This document shows positions 57,242 through 64,000 of a DNA stretch of 64,000 nucleotides, in pieces. The stretch is from JABMPR01 sp964508765 (GTDB lineage: Bacteria; Fidelibacterota; UBA8477; JABMPR01): positions 6,248 through 70,247 of the forward strand of contig CAZDVD010000013.1 in assembly GCA_964508765.1 (NCBI GenBank). Direction: 5' to 3'. The translations under genes and the position numbers were made by a program. Position 1 is the stretch's first letter. Every line of letters begins with the position of its first letter. Under the pieces are notes generated by a model, which was given only the letters and a program-made list of their open reading frames with translations, was not told where the DNA came from and did not search any database.

Positions 57242-58909
57242 TTAAAAGCTTTCATCCTCCCAGCTACTCAGGAGACCACTTTCAAAAAAAAGGCATTTCC
57301 CATGGGGGTAGAGCCAACGTTCGTAAATCGTGAAATTATATTCTGTGCGATTGATCTTTTCTGGCTCTCCGAGACTCAAACGGGCCATTTCTGTGGTCAT
57401 GCCCCTCCAAAGTTCGGTATTCATGATTCGGTTTACGACACTCGGCGCATAACCCTCCAGGTCGTCTTCTGATCTCTGGGTATGATCAATCTTATCATCA
57501 TCTCCTGGAAGATCCTTGATGCAGCGGATAGCAAAACCTACCTGTTTGCTGGCATGATCCCGGTAAATCCCCGAGTTGTTATAATTCAGACTGCGGTACC
57601 AGGCACTCCTCGCATTGATGGCCGAAGAGGACCAGAAAAAGGCTGACTTGCCCCAACCACTGAAAGTGCCATTGAGATACCCCCGGTAACCACCAGGCAA
57701 GGCTGTAAATTGTGAACTGGCAAACTGGTAGTCTTCTATCAGTACCCCGCGCTCCCAACACTCACCATCACCTGAAAGTTTGCCACCCACACTGTTTCCC
57801 CGAAAGGCTCCAGTTTGTTGGGCTTCAAACGCATTCATACCCAGAGTTTGTTCCAATGCTATCCATTCAGCATCCGAAGGGATGTGCCATCCATTAGGGG
57901 CTACTTCGCGGGGATCAGTCACGGCATACCAATTGTATAATTTCCCATACGTGTCTTTTTGATCATATAGAGCCATAGCACTTGTTTGAGCCCGAGTCCA
58001 ATCCTTGTTGTGCATGAGTAGAAGAATAGGTGTGCCGTCCCGATAATGGGCTACCCGGAGATTCTCTGCCATCCAGGTTTGAGATCCTACCCTCATGGTC
58101 CGATAAGTGTTGCCATCTATATCCACAATATCCAGACCTCGTTCAGAGATATCCACACCCAGCTTTCCTGCCTCTATTGCTGATCGTTTTGACATAGCAG
58201 AGAGAGTGCCCGGTGCAGACAGGCTGGCTCGTAATGTGTCTGGTGTTCCAGAGAGAAAAACATCAAAGGTATCGATATACTTGTAGTATCGCTTATTCGG
58301 GACTCCAGGCCCAATGATCACCTCTCCACTTTCCAACACAAGCCTTTCGATCCTTTCAGTGGGGATCACCATTTGCTCGCAGGTGTCATTATGAAGAACC
58401 AGGGAAAAGGGCATGGCCCAAATAACTTTACCCGTAAAGACATCCGCTTCTGTAAAGACAGAAGCAGCCTGTGCAAACACTGCAGAAGTGTTGCCATCTA
58501 TATCCACAATATCCGGACTTCGTTCAGAGATATCCACACCCAGCTTTCCTGCCTCTATTGCTGATCGTTTTAACATAGCAAAGAGAGTGCCCGGTGCAGG
58601 CAGGCTGGCTCGTAATGTGTCTGGTATTCCAGAGGGAAAAACATCAAAGGTATCGATATACTGGTAGTATCGCTTATTCGGGACTCCAGGCCCAATGATC
58701 ACCTCTCCATTTTCCAACACAAGCCTGTCGATCCTTTTAGTAGGGATCGCCATTTGCTCGCTGGTGTCATTATGAAGAACCAGGGAAAAGGGCATGGCCC
58801 AAATAACTTTACCCGTAAAGACATCCGCTTCTGTAAAGACAGAATCAACCTGTGCAAACACTGCAGAACTACATAACAGAAAAACTAGAATGACCCTCAA
58901 AATATTCAC
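57242..58909 (-). CDS. FISUMP-domain secreted protein with duplicated N-terminal module
   Basis: A 555-residue exported protein (leader MNILRVILVFLLCSSAVFAQ). Residues 15-141 and 142-268 are a tandem duplication (127-residue unit, clearly about 90% identical), including the signal-peptide end SAVFAQ repeated internally. Each unit holds a strand-rich segment with GKVIWAMPFSLVLHNDT. Residues 270-465 are the Fibrobacter major paralogous domain: VGSQTWMAENLRV, YGKLYNWYAV, GWHIPSDAEW and VGFAIRCIKD. The last 90 residues form a SmpA/OmlA-like tail (MTTEMARLSLGEPEKI, YERWLYPHGKCLFFESGLL). Function is unknown; FISUMP proteins are surface or secreted proteins in FCB bacteria. Confidence 0.8.
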   Translation of the reverse strand: MNILRVILVFLLCSSAVFAQVDSVFTEADVFTGKVIWAMPFSLVLHNDTSEQMAIPTKRIDRLVLENGEVIIGPGVPNKRYYQYIDTFDVFPSGIPDTLRASLPAPGTLFAMLKRSAIEAGKLGVDISERSPDIVDIDGNTSAVFAQAASVFTEADVFTGKVIWAMPFSLVLHNDTCEQMVIPTERIERLVLESGEVIIGPGVPNKRYYKYIDTFDVFLSGTPDTLRASLSAPGTLSAMSKRSAIEAGKLGVDISERGLDIVDIDGNTYRTMRVGSQTWMAENLRVAHYRDGTPILLLMHNKDWTRAQTSAMALYDQKDTYGKLYNWYAVTDPREVAPNGWHIPSDAEWIALEQTLGMNAFEAQQTGAFRGNSVGGKLSGDGECWERGVLIEDYQFASSQFTALPGGYRGYLNGTFSGWGKSAFFWSSSAINARSAWYRSLNYNNSGIYRDHASKQVGFAIRCIKDLPGDDDKIDHTQRSEDDLEGYAPSVVNRIMNTELWRGMTTEMARLSLGEPEKINRTEYNFTIYERWLYPHGKCLFFESGLLSSWEDESF

Positions 58910-59292
58910 CCCCTACAGATTACCTTAAGAAATGAGCGGTAAAAGTAGTCTAAGCCTGCCACAGAATCAATGTGCTTTGTGGTACTTGATCCCATTAAGG
59001 TGGTTCTCCACTTTTATGTCGCCAAGGGACAAAAGCTCTCTTGATTATGGCACTATTCATCCAAAGTAGCATAAAACCGCATTAACGCAGGTTAGACCGC
59101 GACCAATGGGAGTAGAGGCAAACGGACCGTAGGGAGATTCAGCCAGTCCTGCTTGTCCCGTCCCAACTCGTAGAACGTAGGGAAAGGCGGTGTACAAAGA
59201 TAAGTCCCTGAATATGCAGGCTAATTCACTTGACTTTAACTACAGTACCTTTGTTAGAGAATGCGGTCATATTCAAGAAGTTTAAGTTTCGC
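58910..59292. other. 383-base gap with degenerate repeat DNA
   Basis: Between the FISUMP gene and the kinase stop. About 59100-59200 carries a degenerate relative of the tRNA-like repeat tail (AGTCCTGCTTG, then CTCGTAG and ACGTAGGG). About 59215-59264 contains CTAACAAAG on the minus strand, the same word as in the putative attC at 60513. No gene was seen. Confidence 0.4.
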
Positions 59293-60477
59293 TCACTTAG
59301 GAGGGGCGGTATTACTTGACCACCAAAGCTTAGGTTGTTTACCACTATAGTGAAATACTTCCACATAACCACAGCTAGGACATTGGAAAATGAGGTGATG
59401 TCGTGAACCACCCGGCGAGATTCCAAAATTGACTGTCTTGGATGGGTTATCATTAGATAGCAATTCGAATGGGGCATCTTGGCACACGGGACAAAGTCTA
59501 GCAACACCTGGCTCGTATATTGTGACTAGATTTTGGATCCGATGTATCGTTTCTGATATTTCTTCTATTAATAGGTCAACGGTATCAAGGCAATCTGATT
59601 CATGCTCGACGACAATATGACTTAATAATTTATTAATATGCTTCATCGCCGGATTCTTGGGGAATAATTTCTCCAAATTATTATCATCGCGATTGAAATA
59701 CCACAATTGTAGAATATGTTTGCCTGAGATCATTGACCACAAGACCTTGCCGACAGAGAAAATATCAAATGTTGCATTAACCCTATCTGACCTCATTCCA
59801 TAAGTCCAAGTTGGTTGCCAGTCTCTACTTCCAACATTGTCATAATCAACTGATTGACGAGTCCTATCTTCAGCAATTGGTAGAACTAATCCAAAATCCC
59901 CAAGAGTGAGTCGATTATCACTTCCAACAAATATGTTTTCTGGCTTAATATCTCGATGAATGAATTTCTCCTCATGAAGGAGTTTCAAACCCTCTAGGAG
60001 TTCTAAGATACTCACCAAAACCTTAAGGGGTTTTCCTGTAAAAAGATGTCGATTGTGTTCTACTGAACCCTTCGAATACCAGTGTGTGACAAACCAATAT
60101 TGTGAATCATCATGGTCTACGAGCTTGATAAGGTTTGGGTGATCCAGTTTTGTAAGTACCTGCATTGCATGGATTTCCCTCCCCATTCGCATAGTGGATA
60201 AATTATAATCCCGAGATCTTGATTTGTCATGGAGCTCTTTGAGTGCAAATTGATTATCGATATTGGAAAGATTGATGAGTAGAGGTAAGTTCTCAAATAG
60301 ACTATCAGTTTTCGCATTATGGTTTTGCTTACTAGTACCCGCAGAAAGGTTGCGAATGGCAGTTACAATTTCATTTGTATAACCAATTCGCTCAAGATTG
60401 TTTACCACACGATAGACTTTCCCCTGCCCTCCGCCAGCATATTCTTCGACTATTTTCCACTTTTCATTCCAAGGCAT
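59293..60477 (-). CDS. Ser/Thr protein kinase with C-terminal zinc-ribbon-like domain
   Basis: I prefer the ATG at 60477, which follows GGGGAG at seven bases; a TTG at 60492 adds five residues. The 394-residue product has a kinase domain: glycine loop YAGGGQGKVYRV, ATP-binding lysine in FALKELHD, catalytic HRDIKPENIF and metal-binding GDFGLVLP, then the activation region before TWTYGMRS. All core residues are present, so it should be active. After about residue 330 come CPVCQDAPFE and CPSCGYVEVFHY, a split zinc-binding pair not usual in housekeeping Hanks kinases, perhaps for target recognition. No membrane helix is seen. It is the last of a same-strand gene set including a HEPN-like gene. 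Confidence 0.88.
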   Translation of the reverse strand: MPWNEKWKIVEEYAGGGQGKVYRVVNNLERIGYTNEIVTAIRNLSAGTSKQNHNAKTDSLFENLPLLINLSNIDNQFALKELHDKSRSRDYNLSTMRMGREIHAMQVLTKLDHPNLIKLVDHDDSQYWFVTHWYSKGSVEHNRHLFTGKPLKVLVSILELLEGLKLLHEEKFIHRDIKPENIFVGSDNRLTLGDFGLVLPIAEDRTRQSVDYDNVGSRDWQPTWTYGMRSDRVNATFDIFSVGKVLWSMISGKHILQLWYFNRDDNNLEKLFPKNPAMKHINKLLSHIVVEHESDCLDTVDLLIEEISETIHRIQNLVTIYEPGVARLCPVCQDAPFELLSNDNPSKTVNFGISPGGSRHHLIFQCPSCGYVEVFHYSGKQPKLWWSSNTAPPK

Positions 60478-60512
60478 CTTACTACTCCCCAATCTTATTT
60501 TCTATAGCATCT

Positions 60513-60638
60513 ACCTAACGCTTTAGGCTTGATCTGCTTCCTAAAACACACTCGCTTTGTTAGATAATTGTATCAGTCCACTTCAATTACGTTTTGCACT
60601 CCCCTGCATGTGAGTCAGCTCTAAGCCGTTTTTAGGCG
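60513..60638 (-). repeat. Putative integron attC-like site 1
   Basis: On the minus strand the block begins near GCCTAAA, has a spacer and GGCTTAGAGCTG, and ends with CAGATCAAGCC, a spacer and GTTAGGT. The two inner boxes are complementary apart from an unpaired base and the outer boxes pair (CCTAA/TTAGG), the layout of an attC site; total about 126 bases. The last 53 bases also have RYYYAAC and GTTRRRY ends (60513-60519, 60559-60565). The site is between a gene stop (60646) and the kinase start. Its central pairing is poor, so it remains a hypothesis. Confidence 0.45.
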
Positions 60639-60645
60639 TATATTA

Positions 60646-61305
60646 TTATTGTAAATAGCGTTCTAGGAAGTCTTGCACTCCATCGAGCATGTGCTTTACG
60701 TCATCCGAATTATATTCATCAAATTTTCCGTGATCAGCATTGTTTCGGATATCATTCCAAACCTGAATTTTCTTCTGAGATAATCTATTGTATATCTTAC
60801 CATCAGCAATTCGTTGATTCAGTGACCCTAAATCATCACGTGAACGCACTACAATTCCGTTCGAGCTTGCTATCCTGCGCATACCATCCTCTAATACCGC
60901 ACCAATAAGGGAAGCAGCAGGATCTTTATACCCCTCATTGATCAGATAGCCTGCCATTTCCAAGAAGTCCCCAAAGATATCAGCTGATACCAATGATTCG
61001 ATTTTTCGTAAATGGTCACCTTCAACATCCTCAAGCACAGCATGGAGTATTCCTTTTCCAATCTGAACCTGATTTCTAAACCCTTTTGAGACTTGTTCCT
61101 CAAATTTTTTAACATAAATGTGTTCTTGTCCCAAAAAATTAGCCAAATATGCTAATGATTGGCTCTGCCATTCAGAAAATACCCCATAATCGATTGTCGG
61201 GAATCCCGAAACATTTGGGGGACTAGGTTTGTGGGTCGCCAACACTTTTTCCGATTTTTCAATCAAAGAACGAATACGTGTGATAATTTCTTCCTTAATT
61301 GTCAT
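60646..61305 (-). CDS. HEPN-like protein (possible RNase), unknown
   Basis: A 219-residue, almost fully helical soluble protein starting after AAGGGA. Its C-terminal half carries the hallmark R-x4-H motif: RNNADH, Arg187 to His192, in the segment WNDIRNNADHGKFDEYN, followed by a helix. That pattern, with preceding EDGMRRIASSNG helix, is typical of HEPN domains, many of which are metal-independent RNases in toxin or defence systems. I cannot tell an active RNase from a HEPN adaptor. It starts 12 bases after the gene at 61318 and is probably co-expressed with it. Confidence 0.65.
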   Translation of the reverse strand: MTIKEEIITRIRSLIEKSEKVLATHKPSPPNVSGFPTIDYGVFSEWQSQSLAYLANFLGQEHIYVKKFEEQVSKGFRNQVQIGKGILHAVLEDVEGDHLRKIESLVSADIFGDFLEMAGYLINEGYKDPAASLIGAVLEDGMRRIASSNGIVVRSRDDLGSLNQRIADGKIYNRLSQKKIQVWNDIRNNADHGKFDEYNSDDVKHMLDGVQDFLERYLQ

Positions 61306-61317
61306 GCTATTAATCCC

Positions 61318-61887
61318 TTAAGCTTCTAATTGCAGCATTTCATTGGTCGCAGATCGCATAACTGAGAGTAAATCTAAAATATCTAAAACGGTGTTGTCAA
61401 ATTCTGTCCGAGCCAGAGGATAAATTCCAGCCATTTTCCATGTTTCTAAGAGTTTCGCTTTTTCTTCATTCTCGTGAGCATATAAGCCATAAAGAAATGT
61501 CATGAATATTTCCCCAAGAGTAAGAACTATTTTATTAAAGGTAATATGCACATTGCTGGGATTGTCAAGGTATGTGTTCAGCTCCAGCCTGGCATTCTGA
61601 AATTTTGATTTCGATCCTGAATTGATATTCAGGTCATCAACTATTTTAGAGATGTTATAAATTGACATCCTCTCATTATTTTGGACAAAAAACCTCAATG
61701 TTAATAGAAATGCTTTTATCGATTCTTCATCAGGAGCGACTCTTGTTTGATCGACTCCAGTATTCTCATTCCATGAAAAATTAAACTGTATTCCTGTATT
61801 TTGTGCGCTTTTTAAATATCGAGAATCAAGTAGCTCTTGTACTTTTTTGTCAAAACTCCTAAAAGCTCGTTTTTCATTTTCAGTCAA
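61318..61887 (-). CDS. Unknown helical protein, partner of the HEPN-like gene
   Basis: A 189-residue protein starting at TTG after AAGGGGAT. It is helix-rich with no signal peptide or membrane helix, and no motif I can name. Tyr/Phe/Asn-rich segments (FLLTLRFFVQNNERMSIYN, HITFNKIVLTLGEIFMTFLY) suggest a compact bundle. A 12-base gap to the HEPN-like gene suggests a functional pair such as sensor plus effector or toxin plus partner; this is only context. Confidence 0.55.
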   Translation of the reverse strand: MTENEKRAFRSFDKKVQELLDSRYLKSAQNTGIQFNFSWNENTGVDQTRVAPDEESIKAFLLTLRFFVQNNERMSIYNISKIVDDLNINSGSKSKFQNARLELNTYLDNPSNVHITFNKIVLTLGEIFMTFLYGLYAHENEEKAKLLETWKMAGIYPLARTEFDNTVLDILDLLSVMRSATNEMLQLEA

Positions 61888-61909
61888 TTTTTTATCCCCT
61901 TAATTTATT

Positions 61910-61959
61910 ACGCCTAATGTCTTAGGCTTGAGCTGCTTCCCGAAACAGACTCGCTTTGC
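61910..61959 (-). repeat. Putative attC-like site 2 (3' half only)
   Basis: This 50-base block matches the 3' half of site 1: 39 identities in the 46 bases of best alignment without gaps (from CCTAA to CTCGCTTTG on the plus strand). It ends three bases from the zinc-ribbon stop (61963) and 23 bases before the start at 61887. The expected 5' half is not visible, and the core box is ATTAGGC instead of GTTAGGC. Confidence 0.45.
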
Positions 61960-61962
61960 ATC

Positions 61963-62256
61963 TCATTCTGTTTCAAACCTTGTCATATGCTCACCACATT
62001 TAGGACAAGGATGCTTAGCATCCCAAGCTTTAACATTGGACGAATTACAATCCGGACAACGATTCAGAAAACTTGGTGTAACATCAGGATCATCAGTAAG
62101 CATCCCACCATGGAATTCTATAGGAACTTCCACCAGCGACCTACAGATTAGACAATGTCTGGTATCCACAGTGGCAATGGGTGCCTTATCTGGAGCATCC
62201 CAAACTTCAGCGGAATATCCACAGGCATGACATATATACTTGGATGTAGTACTCAA
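61963..62256 (-). CDS. Small protein with four CxxC zinc knuckles
   Basis: A 97-residue protein starting at TTG after GGGGG. Four CxxC pairs are present (CHACG, CLIC, CPDC, CPKC), which would bind two zinc ions as a zinc-ribbon pair. The rest is short and acidic. It may bind nucleic acid or a protein partner. It is the first of the same-strand set that continues into the HEPN-like and kinase genes. Confidence 0.62.
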   Translation of the reverse strand: MSTTSKYICHACGYSAEVWDAPDKAPIATVDTRHCLICRSLVEVPIEFHGGMLTDDPDVTPSFLNRCPDCNSSNVKAWDAKHPCPKCGEHMTRFETE

Positions 62257-62546
62257 ATTTACCCCCGATTTATGAATTAAACTTGCGTGAATGTAGTGAA
62301 TATGTGCTGTTTAGCAAATAATAATCCCCAGGAACCGGAGTTGGTGGGGGCTTGGGGTTAAATCAAATGAAATTCTAGAATGAGTATAAAGGTAAATGGT
62401 TGTTTGTTTTACGTTTTATTGCCTCATATTCACCCCATAGTCAGGATAGTCCAGGTGGATGGTAATGTTTTCTGCAATTGTATGTAGAATGGACTGACTA
62501 GAAGAAAGCCACCTTTAGTGGTTATGATTAAGAAAGAGGTTCAAGA
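62257..62546. other. Gap between the zinc-ribbon gene and the cold-shock gene
   Basis: Holds a G-rich hairpin at 62326-62357 and the promoter plus leader of the cold-shock gene. A small CCAC/GTGG hairpin lies close before its start. Confidence 0.4.
62326..62357. repeat. G-rich hairpin, copy 1 of a local family
   Basis: CCCCAGGAACCGGAG then GGGGGCTTGGGG; similar to blocks at 63066 and 63444 (shared word GGGGCTTGGGG). Imperfect inverted repeat; may act as a terminator on the minus strand. Confidence 0.5.
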
Positions 62547-62759
62547 ATGGCTGATCAATTAGTCAACGGTGTGGTCAAATGGTTTAACGATTCAAAAGGT
62601 TACGGATTTCTTCAGCAAGAAGACGGTCCAGACGTATTTGTTCATTATCGTGCGATCAACGGTGAAGGACACGCGTCCTTAAAAGAAGGACAAAATGTAA
62701 CTTTGAATGTCACACAGGGCGAAAAAGGTCCACAGGCAGAGAACGTTACTGCTGTATAA
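62547..62759 (+). CDS. CspA-family cold-shock protein
   Basis: A 70-residue single-OB-fold protein with both RNA-binding motifs: KWFNDSKGYGFLQ (RNP1) and VFVHYRAI (RNP2). The start ATG follows AAAGAGG. Such proteins bind single-stranded RNA or DNA and melt mRNA structure in the cytoplasm. It is a single-gene unit with a strong terminator and a leader of over 100 bases, common for cold-regulated genes. Confidence 0.93.
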   Translation: MADQLVNGVVKWFNDSKGYGFLQQEDGPDVFVHYRAINGEGHASLKEGQNVTLNVTQGEKGPQAENVTAV

Positions 62760-62781
62760 TTCTTTAAATTAAAGAATTTAT

Positions 62782-62820
62782 AAAACGCCGGACTCTTCAG
62801 GAGTACCGGCGTTTTTTTTA
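62782..62820 (+). terminator. Strong intrinsic terminator after the cold-shock gene
   Basis: AAAACGCCGG pairs with CCGGCGTTTTTTT around a 13-base loop, 22 bases after the stop. Confidence 0.9.
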
Positions 62821-63161
62821 CCCCCACCCATAACGTGTCCTCTGCAATGACACCCACGATAATTAGCCTGCCCATTTTAGCCTGCGGAACGGTACTTGTG
62901 TCATACTATGGCATAGATTGGCATAGATTGGTGGCTTCAGTTGGGCTATACCAGCAAGCGAATGCTTGGTAAGGGTCAAGATGCTTCGACAGGCTCAGCA
63001 TGACACTGCAAATACTTATGACAAACGTTTAAGCCTTATATATCACCAATCTCTATAAAACGAATAAGCCCCCAGCAACCGAAGTCGCCAGGGGCTTGGG
63101 GGGATTAAATATAGCCATGGCGGCCAGATATTCAAAAGTGTATGGGTAAAAGAAGAAGAAA
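62821..63161. other. 341-base gene-poor stretch with small repeats
   Basis: Contains two tandem copies of TGGCATAGATT (about 62909-62930), a GCTTCGACAGGCTCAGC-type dyad near 62985-63001, and a G-rich hairpin at 63066-63097. No gene seen. Confidence 0.45.
63066..63097 (-). terminator. Terminator-like hairpin, copy 2 of local G-rich family
   Basis: AAGCCCC on the minus strand pairs with GGGGGCTT, followed by ATTCG rather than a strong T-run. It lies after the small Cys-rich gene (stop 63162). Confidence 0.5.
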
Positions 63162-63402
63162 TTACTCCTCTTCTAAATCTTGATCCTCCAGATTCAAGTA
63201 ACCGTCATAATCCATCGCACCCTTAACAGGTATAGTGACAGAAAAAGCCCTGCTGCAAATGGTTATCCCCTTCGTCCATGGCATTGGCAGTGATGTGGAG
63301 AAAGCAAGGATCCAGCTTATGCTCCTCCTCGATGTTTTCGCCGCAAATGCAGCATTGAAGCGCAACTTTTACGATGATTCGTTCTCCTCGTGTAATAATC
63401 AT
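63162..63402 (-). pseudogene. Small Cys-rich (treble-clef-like) protein with a frameshift
   Basis: From an ATG at 63402 the minus strand encodes a start followed by LQCCICGENIEEEHKLDPC and GFFCHYTC, then a stop at 63225-63223. In the next frame the homologous tail continues (KGAMDYDGYLNLEDQDLEEE, stop 63162). The total is one base too many for a single 80-residue frame; removing one T near 63224 joins CHYTC to KGAMDYD. The Cys spacing and His suggest a small zinc-binding fold known from phage- and metagenome-borne proteins. A real mutation or an assembly error are both possible. Confidence 0.55.
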
Positions 63403-63443
63403 TGATCATTTTATTCTTATACCAGAAAATTTGGGAATTAGAA

Positions 63444-63479
63444 TAGCCCCCGCTGAACAGTAATGCTCAACGAGGGCTT
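63444..63479 (-). terminator. Terminator-like hairpin, copy 3 of local G-rich family
   Basis: AGCCCT and GGGGGCT arms around a long imperfect stem, followed by TTGGGGGGATT on the plus strand as in copy 2. Confidence 0.5.
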
Positions 63480-63591
63480 GGGGGGATTCATTTTATCACT
63501 ATTTTATGCTGTTCCAAGTGATTTTATTAGATTCAGGTGAAAAACAGCTCCTTAAAATGGACGAGGTGCTCGCCATTTAGTTTTTAGGTGT

Positions 63592-63801
63592 TTGGCTTAT
63601 TATCAGTGCCTCAGTTCTAGATCCCCTGGAAAAAGGAAAGTCTGTAATTGCAGATCAATACGAACAGATCATTTGGAAATGGCGGTAGTATCAATGATTA
63701 AGGAGTTAGCCCACACTCAAGACTTCCTTGCATCTATTGAAAAAGAATTTATTTCCACTTCAGCCGAGGAAGATCTCGATACACTCAAGCGGGATCTTTA
63801 A
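63592..63801 (+). pseudogene. Serine recombinase C-terminal fragment
   Basis: The 69-residue frame opens at a TTG with YYQC and then CNCRSIRTDHLEMAVVSMI, matching the end of the recombinase zinc-ribbon domain and the first helices after it in large serine recombinases. The catalytic domain and most of the zinc ribbon are missing, and the frame ends after a short acidic helix. It is best read as a remnant of an integrated element. Confidence 0.55.
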
Positions 63802-63889
63802 GATACATCAACTTCGATAATCAATCTAGAATCGAAATCAATTACCCAAAAGGTAGCGATAAAGGTGAGATAATATTATACTTATACCA

Positions 63890-63932
63890 CGAACCCCCGG
63901 TAAAATCTTTGCATGAAATTACCGAGGGTTCG
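63890..63932 (-). terminator. Terminator hairpin for the gene at the right edge
   Basis: CGAACCC/GGTAA pairs with TTACC/GAGGGTTCG in an imperfect stem, directly after the stop at 63938-63936 on the minus strand. Confidence 0.65.
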
Positions 63933-63935
63933 CAT

Positions 63936-64000
63936 TTATTCACTGTATTGCTCGATTAGAGGGATAAACTCGTGAACACCTTTGAGCTCACCCTCACCAT
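63936..64000 (-). CDS. C-terminal end of a gene cut by the right edge
   Basis: The minus strand reads GEGELKGVHEFIPLIEQYSE, then a stop at 63938-63936, followed by a terminator-like hairpin. Only about 20 codons are visible, so no function can be assigned. Confidence 0.45.
   Translation of the reverse strand, partial: GEGELKGVHEFIPLIEQYSE

Noticed and set aside
60513..60565. A short attC made only of the 53-base ACCTAAC...GTTAGAT block
   Set aside because: Its inner boxes do not pair well; the longer 126-base reading on the minus strand has better complementary boxes, so that is reported instead.

Overview
The window looks like a chromosome segment of a Gram-negative bacterium of the FCB superphylum, most plausibly Marinimicrobia (Neomarinimicrobiota) or a near relative. 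The basis is several secreted proteins ending in the YPNPFNP-type sorting domain of type IX secretion, a Fibrobacter-type major paralogous (FISUMP) domain, DUF4402-like pilins, many outer-membrane barrels and TlpA-like lipoproteins. No ribosomal marker is present, so the phylum is an inference.

Layout. 1-6.8 kb (mostly minus): an Omp85/BamA-like barrel cut by the left edge, a TlpA-like thioredoxin lipoprotein, a YheT-type hydrolase, an orphan sorting-domain fragment, a cysteine desulfurase-like enzyme and a broken Omp28-like gene with an in-frame TGA. 6.9-13.1 kb: a complete tetR-tolC-adaptor-RND efflux operon. 13.3-15.7 kb (plus): an HDAC-family deacetylase and a DASS anion symporter. 15.8-24.4 kb: sixA-like, ppx/gppA and FAD/Fe-S oxidase operon; the threonine-to-glycine pair (SDR threonine dehydrogenase plus kbl); a coiled-coil lipoprotein; an aldo/keto reductase.

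24.4-36.3 kb is the most striking part: one minus-strand chaperone-usher locus (2138-residue modular adhesin, three pilin-like subunits, PapD-like chaperone, usher) in which the adhesin carries a type IX-style C-terminal domain and the last pilin is followed by a strong hairpin before the chaperone. It is directly downstream of a second surface-fibre locus, 36.7-41.0 kb, with PilV-like and PilW-like prepilins and two PilX-like paralogues. 41.1-47.9 kb: SDR and nitroreductase pair, a 1436-residue 2-hydroxyacyl-CoA dehydratase activase-type protein and a small membrane protein. 48.0-51.9 kb: an outer-membrane barrel candidate coupled to an Asp-rich secreted protein.

52.3-64.0 kb is accessory and repeat-rich: the tail of a lost sorting-domain protein, HTH and serine-recombinase remnants, a phosphoesterase lipoprotein, an FG-GAP-repeat secreted protein bracketed by direct repeats containing a tRNA-Lys-like 3' fragment, a FISUMP protein with a fresh tandem duplication, then a same-strand gene set (zinc ribbon, unknown, HEPN-like, Ser/Thr kinase) separated by repeats that resemble integron attC sites. 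A cold-shock gene, a frameshifted small Cys-rich protein and the end of another gene close the window.

No rRNA, complete tRNA, CRISPR array or intact transposase was seen. All assignments are from reading the sequence; no searches or structure predictions were run.
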